A stretch of 37,068 nucleotides of DNA, from the NCBI GenBank assembly GCA_903923905.1, contig CAIXZH010000057.1, forward strand, positions 1 through 37,068, read 5' to 3'. Source of the stretch: an uncultured Bacteroidia bacterium (GTDB taxonomy: Bacteria > Bacteroidota > Bacteroidia > Bacteroidales > Prolixibacteraceae). The position numbers and the translations under genes were made by a program. Numbering within the stretch: the stretch's first letter is position 1; each line of letters starts with the position of its first letter. Positions 19,068-26,825 of the stretch are shown here, piece after piece. The notes beneath the pieces are model-generated. The model saw nothing but the letters and a program-made list of their open reading frames with translations. It was not told the DNA's origin and searched no databases.

Positions 19068-20430
19068 GCCATTCCTTTCTTTTTTTATTAAAAACTAGAA
19101 AAACCCAAATAAATCCTACGGTTATTTGTATAGATAAAAATCCAGTGATTAGTCCGTATAATCCGAAAAATTTCCCCAGTAGTAATACAGAAATAGAACT
19201 TAAAATTCCTCCGATTATTGAGTTTACCAACAATGGTTCTTCTTTATGACATCTCAAATATACTGCCCAGCTATAGATTGGGACCTGTAACCATAACGCA
19301 AAAGAAAATATTGATAATGGCAAAATTGGTAGGAACCTGTTTCCTATGTGTGAACCCAATATTGAAGTATTAAAATATTGAAGAATAAATATTGTTGTGA
19401 TAAAAAATAGTATCCCGGTTATGGAGATTAAAATAAGTTGTTTAAAGGTTTTAAAAAACAAATTATCCAACGAATGATACTCTTTTTTTGCAATATAACC
19501 GGATAAAGTTGGGACTTTTGTGTTTATCCAACTGTATGACATTGCTAATAGGGCATTTAGCGCATTAATGGATAGCCCCATTTGTCCTGCGACAACAGCT
19601 CCTTCGGAAGCGAATAGAACCGGATTAAATAATTGAAATATAAAGTAGCCACTGATCCAGCTGAGTGCTATTTTCCACTGATAAGGAAATATTTCGTTTC
19701 TATAAGAGATCTTATCTCCTATTTTTTCGTCCCAGATTGTTCTGAGATATTTGTATAAGGAAGTTCTGTAAATAATGTAAATAAATATTATTACTGTTGA
19801 AAACACCATAAAGGATGAAACAAATAATTTTGCCCCGAATGCTAAACCGCTACAATATAGTAAAGGCGAAACTATTTGTTGAATAAATCTTACTTTGGCA
19901 ATTTCTTTAACTTTTCCGAGTCCTTCCAAAATAGAAGAGATTGGGGCAATCATAAAATTTAAACAGGTGCCGATTGCAAGTAATATCCATGGTAATTTCC
20001 AGGTAATTTCATAATGTACGGAATTAAATTTCTTGAAAAAGACAATCCCAGCTAATATTAATAGGGTTAATAGAAAGAATGCAATTCGAGTATACCATTT
20101 CACACAAAAATGGATCAATGATGACAATCTGGATTTATATTTATCATCACCAATTAACTCGTGATTTTCACCCCATTTCAAATGGGAGGCTTCATGGGCT
20201 ACAAATTGTGTAATTATGCCGGTAAAACCCAATTCAAAGAAGACCTGAAGGGCGATAATACTCGAGAATGTATAATAAAAGCCCTGCTCTTCCGGCGTTA
20301 AAAACCGGGTTGTAAAATATACGGTAAATAGCGCTGAAAATAATTGAATACCCCTGGTCGATATCGTGTATACTATTGCTTTATCAATGCCAATTTTTTC
20401 TTTTAGAAAGTTTATAAGTTTATTCTTCAT
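19060..20430 (-). CDS. wzx: Wzx flippase, polysaccharide exporter
   Basis: 456 residues with about 12 hydrophobic segments. The N-terminus STRGIQLFSALFTVYFTTRF, then LTPEEQGFYYTFSS, is typical of the oligosaccharide flippase family (MOP superfamily) that moves undecaprenyl-linked repeat units across the inner membrane. The start ATGA overlaps the stop of a thiamine-diphosphate-enzyme tail (20427-20430), so the ancestral upstream gene was most likely the ThDP enzyme now at 22.0-23.8 kb. It overlaps the next GT2 gene by 8 bases. Confidence 0.92.
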   Translation of the reverse strand: MKNKLINFLKEKIGIDKAIVYTISTRGIQLFSALFTVYFTTRFLTPEEQGFYYTFSSIIALQVFFELGFTGIITQFVAHEASHLKWGENHELIGDDKYKSRLSSLIHFCVKWYTRIAFFLLTLLILAGIVFFKKFNSVHYEITWKLPWILLAIGTCLNFMIAPISSILEGLGKVKEIAKVRFIQQIVSPLLYCSGLAFGAKLFVSSFMVFSTVIIFIYIIYRTSLYKYLRTIWDEKIGDKISYRNEIFPYQWKIALSWISGYFIFQLFNPVLFASEGAVVAGQMGLSINALNALLAMSYSWINTKVPTLSGYIAKKEYHSLDNLFFKTFKQLILISITGILFFITTIFILQYFNTSILGSHIGNRFLPILPLSIFSFALWLQVPIYSWAVYLRCHKEEPLLVNSIIGGILSSISVLLLGKFFGLYGLITGFLSIQITVGFIWVFLVFNKKRKEWHV

Positions 20431-20582
20431 TCAGTCAATTCTTTTTCCATCTTCGTTATTTGATTACCTAACATCATTTTTGGGAATACGTTGGTATGAA
20501 TATCCAACGAGACATCAAGAAGAAAAGGTTGGCTTGGATTATCCCAAAGTCTTGCCAAGCCTGTTTCAATTTCATCTTTGCT
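20427..20582 (-). pseudogene. Detached 3' tail of ThDP enzyme gene (copy 1)
   Basis: About 51 codons matching the C-terminus of the full thiamine-diphosphate enzyme at 22046-23770: EIETGLARLWDNPSQPFLLD against EVEAGLEKLWEDPTQPFLLN, then DIHTNVFPKMM in both, ending KMEKELTE and a stop that overlaps the wzx start by ATGA. It is read in frame from the decayed HEPN gene upstream, so a 92-residue hybrid frame begins at 20705. The overlap with wzx suggests this is the original gene end and original operon junction. Confidence 0.85.
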
Positions 20583-20950
20583 ATAAACAAATACCTTAAT
20601 TTGATTGTCATCTACAATCGCATTTTGCATGTGGTATAGTTCGATTTCGATAATGTTTGGATACCTGACTTCAGAGGAATAAGTGGTTAGATCACTACAA
20701 TGCAAAATTATTTTTTCAAAATCGGTATCGTAATTTTTGCACGCTTCACAAAGAACAACCAGATCATGCGTTCATTATAATTTTCCATTTTTTGAAGCAA
20801 TGTAACCTTTCAACATTTTTTCGGCACATTGCTGACAATACTAACAAACAATTTTAAGCTAAGGCTTTGCCTGAAAAGATAGGATTTGTGCTGCTTCAAA
20901 GTCATTTTCGGCAGATTCCATCCATTTTAATTCCTCTTTATTATCTATAA
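20583..20950 (-). pseudogene. Decayed HEPN-domain (PF05168-type) toxin gene
   Basis: Conceptual translation through stops gives the recognisable HEPN order: KWMESAENDFEAAQILSF, then YCQQCAEKMLKGYIASK, THDLVVLCEAC, and CSDLTTYSSEVRYPN. This corresponds to the family pattern W..AE.D...A / QQ..EK.LK / THDL / Y....RYP. In-frame stops include TAG at 20859-20861, another just before YCQQC, and TAA TGA at 20772-20777 just before THDL. The 3' end runs straight into the ThDP tail. It would once have been paired with a nucleotidyltransferase antitoxin; only a doubtful trace of one lies upstream. Confidence 0.75.
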
Positions 20951-21191
20951 ATTGAAAGTTTTAATATAGCGATGATCAGGTCAACTTTTTCTGCCCCTTG
21001 TTTGAGCGTTAGCGGTAACAACCTGTCCCGGTGAATATCGGGAATTGGGTTTTGGTTTAGCGTTTTTAACGCAATGATGAATGATAAATAGCAATGGCAT
21101 TTATGCCGTTGAAAAATGGGCTATTTGATTGTTGTTATTTTCCCCAGCCTAAAAGCATGGGACTATTGAAAAGGTACATTCGTTTCACCCT
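20951..21191. other. Short spacer, possibly a nucleotidyltransferase trace
   Basis: No open gene. On the minus strand one frame reads LLPLTLKQGAEKVDLI just before the HEPN remnant; the KVDLI ending resembles the C-terminal part of MNT nucleotidyltransferases (compare QKIDLI in the intact partner). The fragment is too short to be sure. A CCCGATATTCACCGGG inverted repeat lies in the same stretch. Confidence 0.3.
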
Positions 21192-21242
21192 TTGTGTTGA
21201 GTCTTCCCAAAGGTTAGCTAAGCCAGTTTTGATTTCTTCCGG
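21192..21242 (-). pseudogene. Detached 3' fragment of ThDP enzyme gene (copy 2)
   Basis: Seventeen codons, PEEIKTGLANLWEDSTQ, align with residues 518-534 of the full enzyme (PEEVEAGLEKLWEDPTQ). The fragment begins at nearly the same codon as copy 1. After STQ the similarity stops abruptly. It lies at the 3' end of the intact HEPN gene, in a different frame, so the HEPN frame runs into it. Confidence 0.75.
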
Positions 21243-21711
21243 TTAAGTGATTTATCCATTTCCGTTCTACCAGAAAATCATTGCAACAAGTAATGTTTTC
21301 TGATAATTGCTGGGTCAGTTCGATTACTTCTGGTACAAGGTCACGGATTACTTCTGGTATATACTCATGGGCAATTTGGTTTCGCATGTCTCTAATTCCG
21401 ATCATTTGATCAGAAGAACTGAGTATATTGATTTTTTCGCCAATGTTCATCATATCAATGAACGGGACAAAAGCTTCGTGCAGCAACATCCAGGTAGTAC
21501 GGATTATTTTTTGCGTAAAAAGGTCCGAAGTCCTGTTAAATTTTGAAGTAAGCGAATCGAAAGATTCTTGTTCTTCGAAAGAATATTCAGGTTTTATTCC
21601 GATTGCTTTGCATTTTACGACTGATTGAATGAGTGTTTGTAACGATGCCTGAAGTAATTGCCATTCAGATTGAAGCATTTGGACGAGCAGTTGATCAGTT
21701 TGTTTTGTCAT
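21214..21711 (-). CDS. HEPN-domain toxin (HepT-like), MNT partner
   Basis: 165 residues, alpha-helical. Residues 110-117 are R-N-Q-I-A-H-E-Y, the RX4HXY motif of HepT-type HEPN ribonucleases: Arg and His are the RNase residues, and the Tyr is the one AMPylated by MntA-type antitoxins in the characterised Shewanella system. It overlaps the MNT gene by 4 bases (ATGA), the usual arrangement. The last residues (about 157-165, TGRNQNWLS) are encoded by an out-of-frame fragment of the ThDP gene, so the native C-terminus has been replaced. The closest call is the HI0074/HepT superfamily. Confidence 0.85.
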   Translation of the reverse strand: MTKQTDQLLVQMLQSEWQLLQASLQTLIQSVVKCKAIGIKPEYSFEEQESFDSLTSKFNRTSDLFTQKIIRTTWMLLHEAFVPFIDMMNIGEKINILSSSDQMIGIRDMRNQIAHEYIPEVIRDLVPEVIELTQQLSENITCCNDFLVERKWINHLTGRNQNWLS

Positions 21712-21995
21712 AATTCAACGGCATTGGTATTTATCAGTTGTCTGAATACAGATTGGTCATCAAAAGTAAAATTGATAAGATCAATTTTTTGCCATCCAAA
21801 TTTTTTGTAGAATTCAATACGTATGGATCTGAAGAATCTCTTATCGATATGGTTTTGAGTAAGTACCATTATATCAATATCTCCGCCGGCAGCATCGTCA
21901 TTTGTCCGTGATCCAAACAGATAAATTTTTGCTCCCGGAATTTCTTTTTCGATAGCCAGTTTAATGAAATTGATGATGGAATTGTTTAACCTCAT
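21708..21995 (-). CDS. MNT nucleotidyltransferase antitoxin (MntA-like)
   Basis: 95 residues, minimal nucleotidyltransferase. IYLFGSRTNDDAAGGDIDIM contains the G-S-x9-D-x-D signature (G28, S29, D39, D41) that binds ATP and metal. In MNT-HEPN pairs this enzyme neutralises the HEPN RNase by adding AMP to its Tyr. It is the first gene of the pair, just downstream of the full ThDP gene, and in the same direction as the operon. Confidence 0.9.
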   Translation of the reverse strand: MRLNNSIINFIKLAIEKEIPGAKIYLFGSRTNDDAAGGDIDIMVLTQNHIDKRFFRSIRIEFYKKFGWQKIDLINFTFDDQSVFRQLINTNAVEL

Positions 21996-22045
21996 TTTTT
22001 ATTTTAAAGATAATGTATTCATTCGGGTTGCAACAGCACGTCAAT

Positions 22046-23770
22046 TTATTCGTGCAAGTTGTGATTTTGGTCTTTTATTTCAGGTTCCATCTTCGTTATT
22101 GGGCTTCCAAACATCATTTTTGGGAAAACATTGGTATGAATATCAATAGAGACGTTCAATAAGAATGGTTGCGTGGGGTCTTCCCAAAGTTTTTCTAAAC
22201 CGGCTTCAACCTCTTCTGGTTTACTAATCGAAAAGGATTCAATACCATAGGCCATCGCAACCTTCGTAAAATCTGGCGTATTATAGCCCCATACAGTAGA
22301 TTGATAGCAACTATCAAAGTAACTATCCTGAAACTGACGTATCATACCGAGACAATGATTGTTAAGGATGACTATTTTTATTGGCAGATTATTTCTTCGG
22401 ATGGTTTGTAGCTCCTGTATGTTAATCTGAAATCCACCATCTCCGGCTATTGAGACAACCGGAGCATTTCCACTTGAAATACATGCCCCTATTGCCGCTG
22501 GTAGTGAATATCCCATAGCTCCCATACCTCCCGAAGAAAGTAAAAGTTGATTTTTGTTAATTTCATAAGACTGACAGGTCCACATCTGATTATTACCAAC
22601 ATCGGTGGTAATAACTTTGGCTAATGCTGATTTTTGTGACAATTGATGAATAAAGATATTCGGGTTTATTCCATCGATGTTTTTTAATTCGTTAATGTCT
22701 TTCTTCTCCAGATATTTTTTATCGATTTCAATTCTCCAATTTGTCAGATCCAGTCTGAAAAAATCGGTTTTATTTAGTTCATTAAAGAATTGTTTAAGGT
22801 CAGTATGTAAGGTTTGGCATCCTTTTATTCTGTTATTTAATTCAGATTCTTCTATATCCACATGAAAAATTTCCTTGTTCGCAATGAATGAAACTACATC
22901 TGCGCCGGTTTGCCGGTTATCTAAACGGCTTCCCAATACAATTAATAAATCACATGAACCTAAAGCATAGTTTGCCCATCTATTGCCATAAGTTCCTATA
23001 AAGCCAACTCTATTAGCGTGATTGTAGGGTATTACATCGTAACCTAATAGGGAGGTAACAACTGGTAAATTTGTTTTCTCAATAAAATTGATCAGTTGCT
23101 CGGTAAGCCCGGCCCCCCTTATTCCTCTTCCTGCCAATACCAACGGCTTCTTAGCGCTTTTTAATTTGGAGAATAAATGCGCTATAAAATAAGTTATTTT
23201 ATTTTCCTTATTTTCATTTTTCTGTAGTTTGGATAAATCAGGGCTGAATTCAATTTCTAAATTTTGAATATTCATCGGGATATCTATAACCACCGGACCA
23301 GGCCGACCTTGCATTGCAATCTGATAAGCTTCCTCAAAAACACACGGAATTTCTTGCTCACTCTTAATGGCATAAGCAGCTTTTGTAATATGCTTTACGA
23401 TGGAAACAATATCGGTCTCCTGGAATCCGATTTGTCGGGTATTGCTTTCTCCTTTTTGTTCATTAAGATTCACCTGCCCGGTAATGAAAATTGCCGGAAC
23501 AGAATCAAAATAGCAACTTCCAATGCCAGTAATCAAATTTGTTGCACCTGGACCGCTGGTCGCCAATGCTATTCCTGGTTTATTGGTAACCCTTGCGTAA
23601 GCATCGGCAGCAAATGCAGCTGCCTGCTCATGGTGCATACTTACGATATTTATCCCCCCTTCATGATGAAGCGCATCTATAATACGGGTAATCATGCCAC
23701 CTTGCAATTCAAATACCGTATCAATTCCTTTTTCTTTCAGAAATTGTGCTATATAAGTTGTAACTTTCAT
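22046..23770 (-). CDS. YerE-like thiamine-diphosphate enzyme (acetolactate-synthase family)
   Basis: 574 residues, full length for the acetohydroxyacid-synthase/POX family. Three domains: the N-terminal pyrimidine domain with the catalytic glutamate E48 (MHHEQAAAFAADAYAR), a central domain, and the C-terminal pyrophosphate domain with GDGG (443-446) and NN (470-471) 24 residues later. General acetolactate synthases act on pyruvate. Inside a CDP-3,6-dideoxy-4-ketohexose cluster, the best parallel is YerE of Yersinia yersiniose biosynthesis, which transfers a two-carbon acetyl unit from pyruvate to C4 of the CDP-sugar. The last residues (KDQNHNLHE) lie in a sequence resembling the CGAATT repeat (TTGCACGAATAAATTG) and differ from tail copy 1. 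The next upstream gene overlaps its first codons' region closely (stop 23774). Confidence 0.85.
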   Translation of the reverse strand: MKVTTYIAQFLKEKGIDTVFELQGGMITRIIDALHHEGGINIVSMHHEQAAAFAADAYARVTNKPGIALATSGPGATNLITGIGSCYFDSVPAIFITGQVNLNEQKGESNTRQIGFQETDIVSIVKHITKAAYAIKSEQEIPCVFEEAYQIAMQGRPGPVVIDIPMNIQNLEIEFSPDLSKLQKNENKENKITYFIAHLFSKLKSAKKPLVLAGRGIRGAGLTEQLINFIEKTNLPVVTSLLGYDVIPYNHANRVGFIGTYGNRWANYALGSCDLLIVLGSRLDNRQTGADVVSFIANKEIFHVDIEESELNNRIKGCQTLHTDLKQFFNELNKTDFFRLDLTNWRIEIDKKYLEKKDINELKNIDGINPNIFIHQLSQKSALAKVITTDVGNNQMWTCQSYEINKNQLLLSSGGMGAMGYSLPAAIGACISSGNAPVVSIAGDGGFQINIQELQTIRRNNLPIKIVILNNHCLGMIRQFQDSYFDSCYQSTVWGYNTPDFTKVAMAYGIESFSISKPEEVEAGLEKLWEDPTQPFLLNVSIDIHTNVFPKMMFGSPITKMEPEIKDQNHNLHE

Positions 23771-23773
23771 TTA

Positions 23774-24859
23774 TTAGTAATAGCTTAAGATAGTTCGATA
23801 AAAACCTGTTTGGATATCTGATGTTGGATTCCAACCTAGAGCTTGTATCTTAGTTATATCGGGCAGGAATCTATTTATAGTTGATGGGATATATTCCGCT
23901 GAAGAATAAGCTGGATTCAGTTCTAGTCTAAGTGATTTTTCAGGAAATAATTCAATTAAAGTAGTCGCAAGGTCTTTAACGTTATATTCCTGAAAAGGAT
24001 TTCCAACGTTATAAACCTCACCAAAAGTTCCTTTAAAAAGAATATAGAAATAACCTAGTATCGCATCTTTCAAATAACAATAGGCCCTAAGGGCGCTACC
24101 ATCGCTTTTAATTTCTATATTTTGATTATTAACTATATTAAAAACAAAATCGGCAAATACCCTTCCATCATCCTGTTTCATACCTGGTCCATAAGTATGG
24201 AATGGTCTGATAATTTTTATTGGAATATTATATTGTAAATACCAGGAATTACAAATAGTTTCACCCATCCTTTTACTTTCGGCATAGCACGAACGAACAT
24301 TCATTTGGTCAATATTTCCAAAATCAGTTTCCTTAATTGGACTATCGATGGATATATTTCCATAAACTTCGGCCGAGCTAAAGTAAATGAAGTTCTCAAC
24401 ATTCTTATATTTTGCTAGTTTTAAAAGGTTTGAAGTTCCTATGATATTAGGGTTTATGGTTCCTACTGGATCTATCCCATAATATTTCGGACTGGCTTGA
24501 CTTGCAGCATGAATTATGATATCAATTTTGTTAATAATATGAATGGGTTCACAAACATCTTGAATAATAAATCGCAGACAATCCTCTTTAAGATAACTTT
24601 CAAATCTAAGTTTAGCCTTTTCCTCATTTCTAACTAAAGCAAAAATACAAGTACCAGTAACTTTCCCAATTTTTATTAGAAATAATATTGCTTCAATGAA
24701 ATAGGATGCAAGTATGCCATTTGCACCAGTTATCAATATATTTTTATTTGAAAGCTTAGACCAATCAAGGTTTTCCTGACTAATTTGAAATAGGTCTTCC
24801 TGTACAATATTATTCATAGTTGATTTATTATATTCAATTAACTTAATATTCTCAGTCAT
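23774..24859 (-). CDS. NAD-dependent epimerase/reductase, YerF-like role proposed
   Basis: 361 residues, extended short-chain dehydrogenase family. The Rossmann motif ITGANGILASYF holds GxxGxxA (45-51), and the active site has S161/S162 with Y192-x3-K196 (CYAESK). A second ATG at 24817 (MNNIVQEDL) is a possible start; the region before it is poorly conserved-looking. It lies 3 bases upstream of the ThDP gene, so the two are surely co-translated. In yersiniose biosynthesis YerE is followed by a reductase (YerF) that reduces the new exocyclic ketone; this gene is the obvious candidate, but it could also act as an epimerase or as a CDP-abequose-synthase-like 4-ketoreductase. Confidence 0.75.
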   Translation of the reverse strand: MTENIKLIEYNKSTMNNIVQEDLFQISQENLDWSKLSNKNILITGANGILASYFIEAILFLIKIGKVTGTCIFALVRNEEKAKLRFESYLKEDCLRFIIQDVCEPIHIINKIDIIIHAASQASPKYYGIDPVGTINPNIIGTSNLLKLAKYKNVENFIYFSSAEVYGNISIDSPIKETDFGNIDQMNVRSCYAESKRMGETICNSWYLQYNIPIKIIRPFHTYGPGMKQDDGRVFADFVFNIVNNQNIEIKSDGSALRAYCYLKDAILGYFYILFKGTFGEVYNVGNPFQEYNVKDLATTLIELFPEKSLRLELNPAYSSAEYIPSTINRFLPDITKIQALGWNPTSDIQTGFYRTILSYY

Positions 24860-24883
24860 CTATAAATACTAATTACAGTTAAA

Positions 24884-24974
24884 TACGAATTACACGAATT
24901 AGGACGAATTTCTCGAATTCTATTCCCAATCATCGGAAAATACGAATTTCACGAAGTAATACGAATGACACTAA
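24884..24974 (-). repeat. CGAATT-type repeat array with micro-tail of reductase
   Basis: Two runs of the CGAATT repeat (24884-24920 and 24941-24974) enclose CTATTCCCAATCATCGG (24920-24936), which on the minus strand is the last codons DDWE and stop of the reductase gene. The array next to this micro-tail matches the array after the full reductase gene (30154-30190) over about 50 bases, so tail and array were copied together. Confidence 0.75.
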
Positions 24975-24976
24975 GT

Positions 24977-25276
24977 TTATTCCCAGTCGTCGGTCAATAC
25001 ATTTCCCGCAGGAACTCCTTTTTGAATAAGAGACTGCTTGAACAATTTGATCATAACCGGTGGGCCGGAGATAAAATAATTGGAATCAACTCCGTTTTGA
25101 TCAAAGATTTTTTCAATGTCAATAACACCATCGGTATCTTCAATAAACAATTTCACGAATTGAGACGAATTTGACGAACGCTCCAGTTCGGGTTGGTATA
25201 TATTATGGTCTTTAGTACGGAAACCAGGGTAGATCTTTGTATTAATATATTTGTTGAATGATTTATACGGGAATAA
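24977..25276 (-). pseudogene. Detached 3' tail of FAD/NAD reductase gene (copy C)
   Basis: One hundred codons without a stop, from LFPYKSFNKYIN to VLTDDWE. They match residues about 129-227 of the full reductase at 30189-30872. There is no start codon or upstream FAD domain, so it is not a gene. Between NIY and DTDG it holds a CGAATT-type insert (25149-25178) at the same place as in the other copies. Its 3' half differs from copy B at only two bases over about 158. Beyond 25276 similarity ends; a GAATAGCCAT inverted repeat (25299-25308/25344-25353) follows. Confidence 0.85.
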
Positions 25277-25457
25277 TTTGATTTTAAGTGGCCGTATAGA
25301 ATAGCCATTAAAAGATATTATTCACTTAAATTATTTGGCTTTCATGGCTATTCCGTGAGTAAAGCGTAAGATCAATGAATACTACACCAGTATTATTTGT
25401 GCCTGTACATCAATCCGGAAACCATAGGTTTTGAAAAACCGAAGATTGAATTCATAA

Positions 25458-26705
25458 TTAGAGTTCCTCTTCGATTTCCAGCAATGAATCAAACAACTGA
25501 TTCCCTTCTCTCAACATGTTATTGAGATAATTTTTATCTGAAGGAATTCCTTCGGCGAGACTTAGTTGGTGTAAGCTTCCATCTGATTCATTTAATTGAT
25601 AAATTACAACATCATTACCATTAATAAGAGATTTGTCATAAATTATCGATTTTAACCTGGTAAGTAATTTATCCTTTTTATCAGAAACTTCAATCTTATT
25701 TTTCAAATATTCACCCTGAATAGCAATACTCAGAAAATTGATGATATATGGACTATGGGTGGTCATGATCAGCCTGTTGTTGGGATTCATGTTATTGAAT
25801 TCAAGTAAGCTTTGAAGCATCTGCCATTGAGAAGAAGGAAACAAGTTTTGTTCTGGTTCTTCTACAATATTTACGAATGAAGTTTTATTGAATTTGGATG
25901 AAAGAACTGATAGCGCAACTCCTTTTTGTTCATCTGTTAAACTTTCATTACTCCAGATTTCTTCTACCCATTTTTTAAATCTTTTCCGCTCCTCGCTACT
26001 CATCGGTTCTTTGTTTACCTCACTCTGCTTTTTCACGGAGTTTGCCAAATAACCAGATACTAAAAATAAAGGAACAAGTGATTGAAATCCACTGGAGGCT
26101 TCAGTTAATTTAACTTTATAACCATCGCCTCTCAGATTTAAGGTGTCATTTAATCTGTCAAATTCAACATCAATATTATTGATAGGTAATTTGACCAATC
26201 CTTTCATTTCGTTTTTCGCATTATCAAACTCTGTAAGAAATTCTTTAAGCGATTCGGAAGCAAGCTTTAATTCCTTTGGTTTTTTTACATAAGTTATAAA
26301 ATTCCTTTCTGCCGGTACATACATAATCTGTGGCAGTGAATAGGCGCTATGTGAGGTTTCCTGTATTGTTAATGATCCGTTTTCGTATTTAATTGAAAAA
26401 GCATCTCCCTGATATTCTATTATGGCTTTATCAGTTCCGTTAGTTTTGAAATAATTCTCAATGCGATGATAATTAAGATATTGATTCCTGAGTTTGTTTT
26501 TTCGTTCAAACCACTTTTTATTGTAGTCGCCTCTTACTAATGCTTTCTCTATCCATGTAAAGGTGGAAATCAATTTTGCTATTGTGCTTTTGCCAGAACC
26601 CTGATTACCGATAAATACAGTCACCTTTTTCACATCAATCCAACCATCATTTGCTGGATTACCTTCTTTGATGGATCCGAAATATTTAATTCTAATTCTG
26701 CTCAT
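25458..26705 (-). CDS. AAA15/OLD-like ATPase, possible defence protein
   Basis: About 415 residues from the ATG at 26705 (MSRIRIKYFG); a further in-frame ATG at 26762 would add 19 residues, partly encoded by repeat DNA, so I reject it. Motifs: Walker A GNQGSGKS near residue 32, a signature-like ASSGFQSL, Walker B NIVEEPEQNLFP and an H-loop MTTHSPYI. This is the RecF/SMC-like AAA15 group, common as single ATPases and as the ATPase half of defence systems such as OLD or PARIS. No nuclease or toxin domain is fused and no obvious partner lies next to it. CGAATT arrays border it upstream; the reductase tails lie downstream. Confidence 0.75.
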   Translation of the reverse strand: MSRIRIKYFGSIKEGNPANDGWIDVKKVTVFIGNQGSGKSTIAKLISTFTWIEKALVRGDYNKKWFERKNKLRNQYLNYHRIENYFKTNGTDKAIIEYQGDAFSIKYENGSLTIQETSHSAYSLPQIMYVPAERNFITYVKKPKELKLASESLKEFLTEFDNAKNEMKGLVKLPINNIDVEFDRLNDTLNLRGDGYKVKLTEASSGFQSLVPLFLVSGYLANSVKKQSEVNKEPMSSEERKRFKKWVEEIWSNESLTDEQKGVALSVLSSKFNKTSFVNIVEEPEQNLFPSSQWQMLQSLLEFNNMNPNNRLIMTTHSPYIINFLSIAIQGEYLKNKIEVSDKKDKLLTRLKSIIYDKSLINGNDVVIYQLNESDGSLHQLSLAEGIPSDKNYLNNMLREGNQLFDSLLEIEEEL

Positions 26706-26751
26706 TTTTTTCAGTAATATCCTTTCAAAGCTACAACTAATTAATTGAATT

Positions 26752-26785
26752 ACGAATTTCACGAATTAGAACGAATTTCACGAAG
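26752..26785 (-). repeat. CGAATT-type repeat array
   Basis: TACGAATTTCACGAATTAG followed by ACGAATTTCACGAAG, unit spacing 9-10 bases, between the ATPase and the epimerase gene. Confidence 0.75.
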
Positions 26786-26825
26786 TAGTTGAATTGTAGA
26801 ATAAGATTTTTTTATTGTAATGATC

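Noticed and set aside
20951-21191. Full second MNT antitoxin gene
   Set aside because: Only one short stretch (LLPLTLKQGAEKVDLI) resembles it; no GSx9DxD motif is found.
25299-25353. GAATAGCCAT inverted repeat as a terminator
   Set aside because: The loop is about 35 bases and there is no following T run in the direction of transcription, so it is not a convincing terminator.
26706-26762. Upstream start for the ATPase adding 19 residues
   Set aside because: The added codons are spacer and repeat sequence; the ATG at 26705 starts at the usual N-terminal strand before Walker A.
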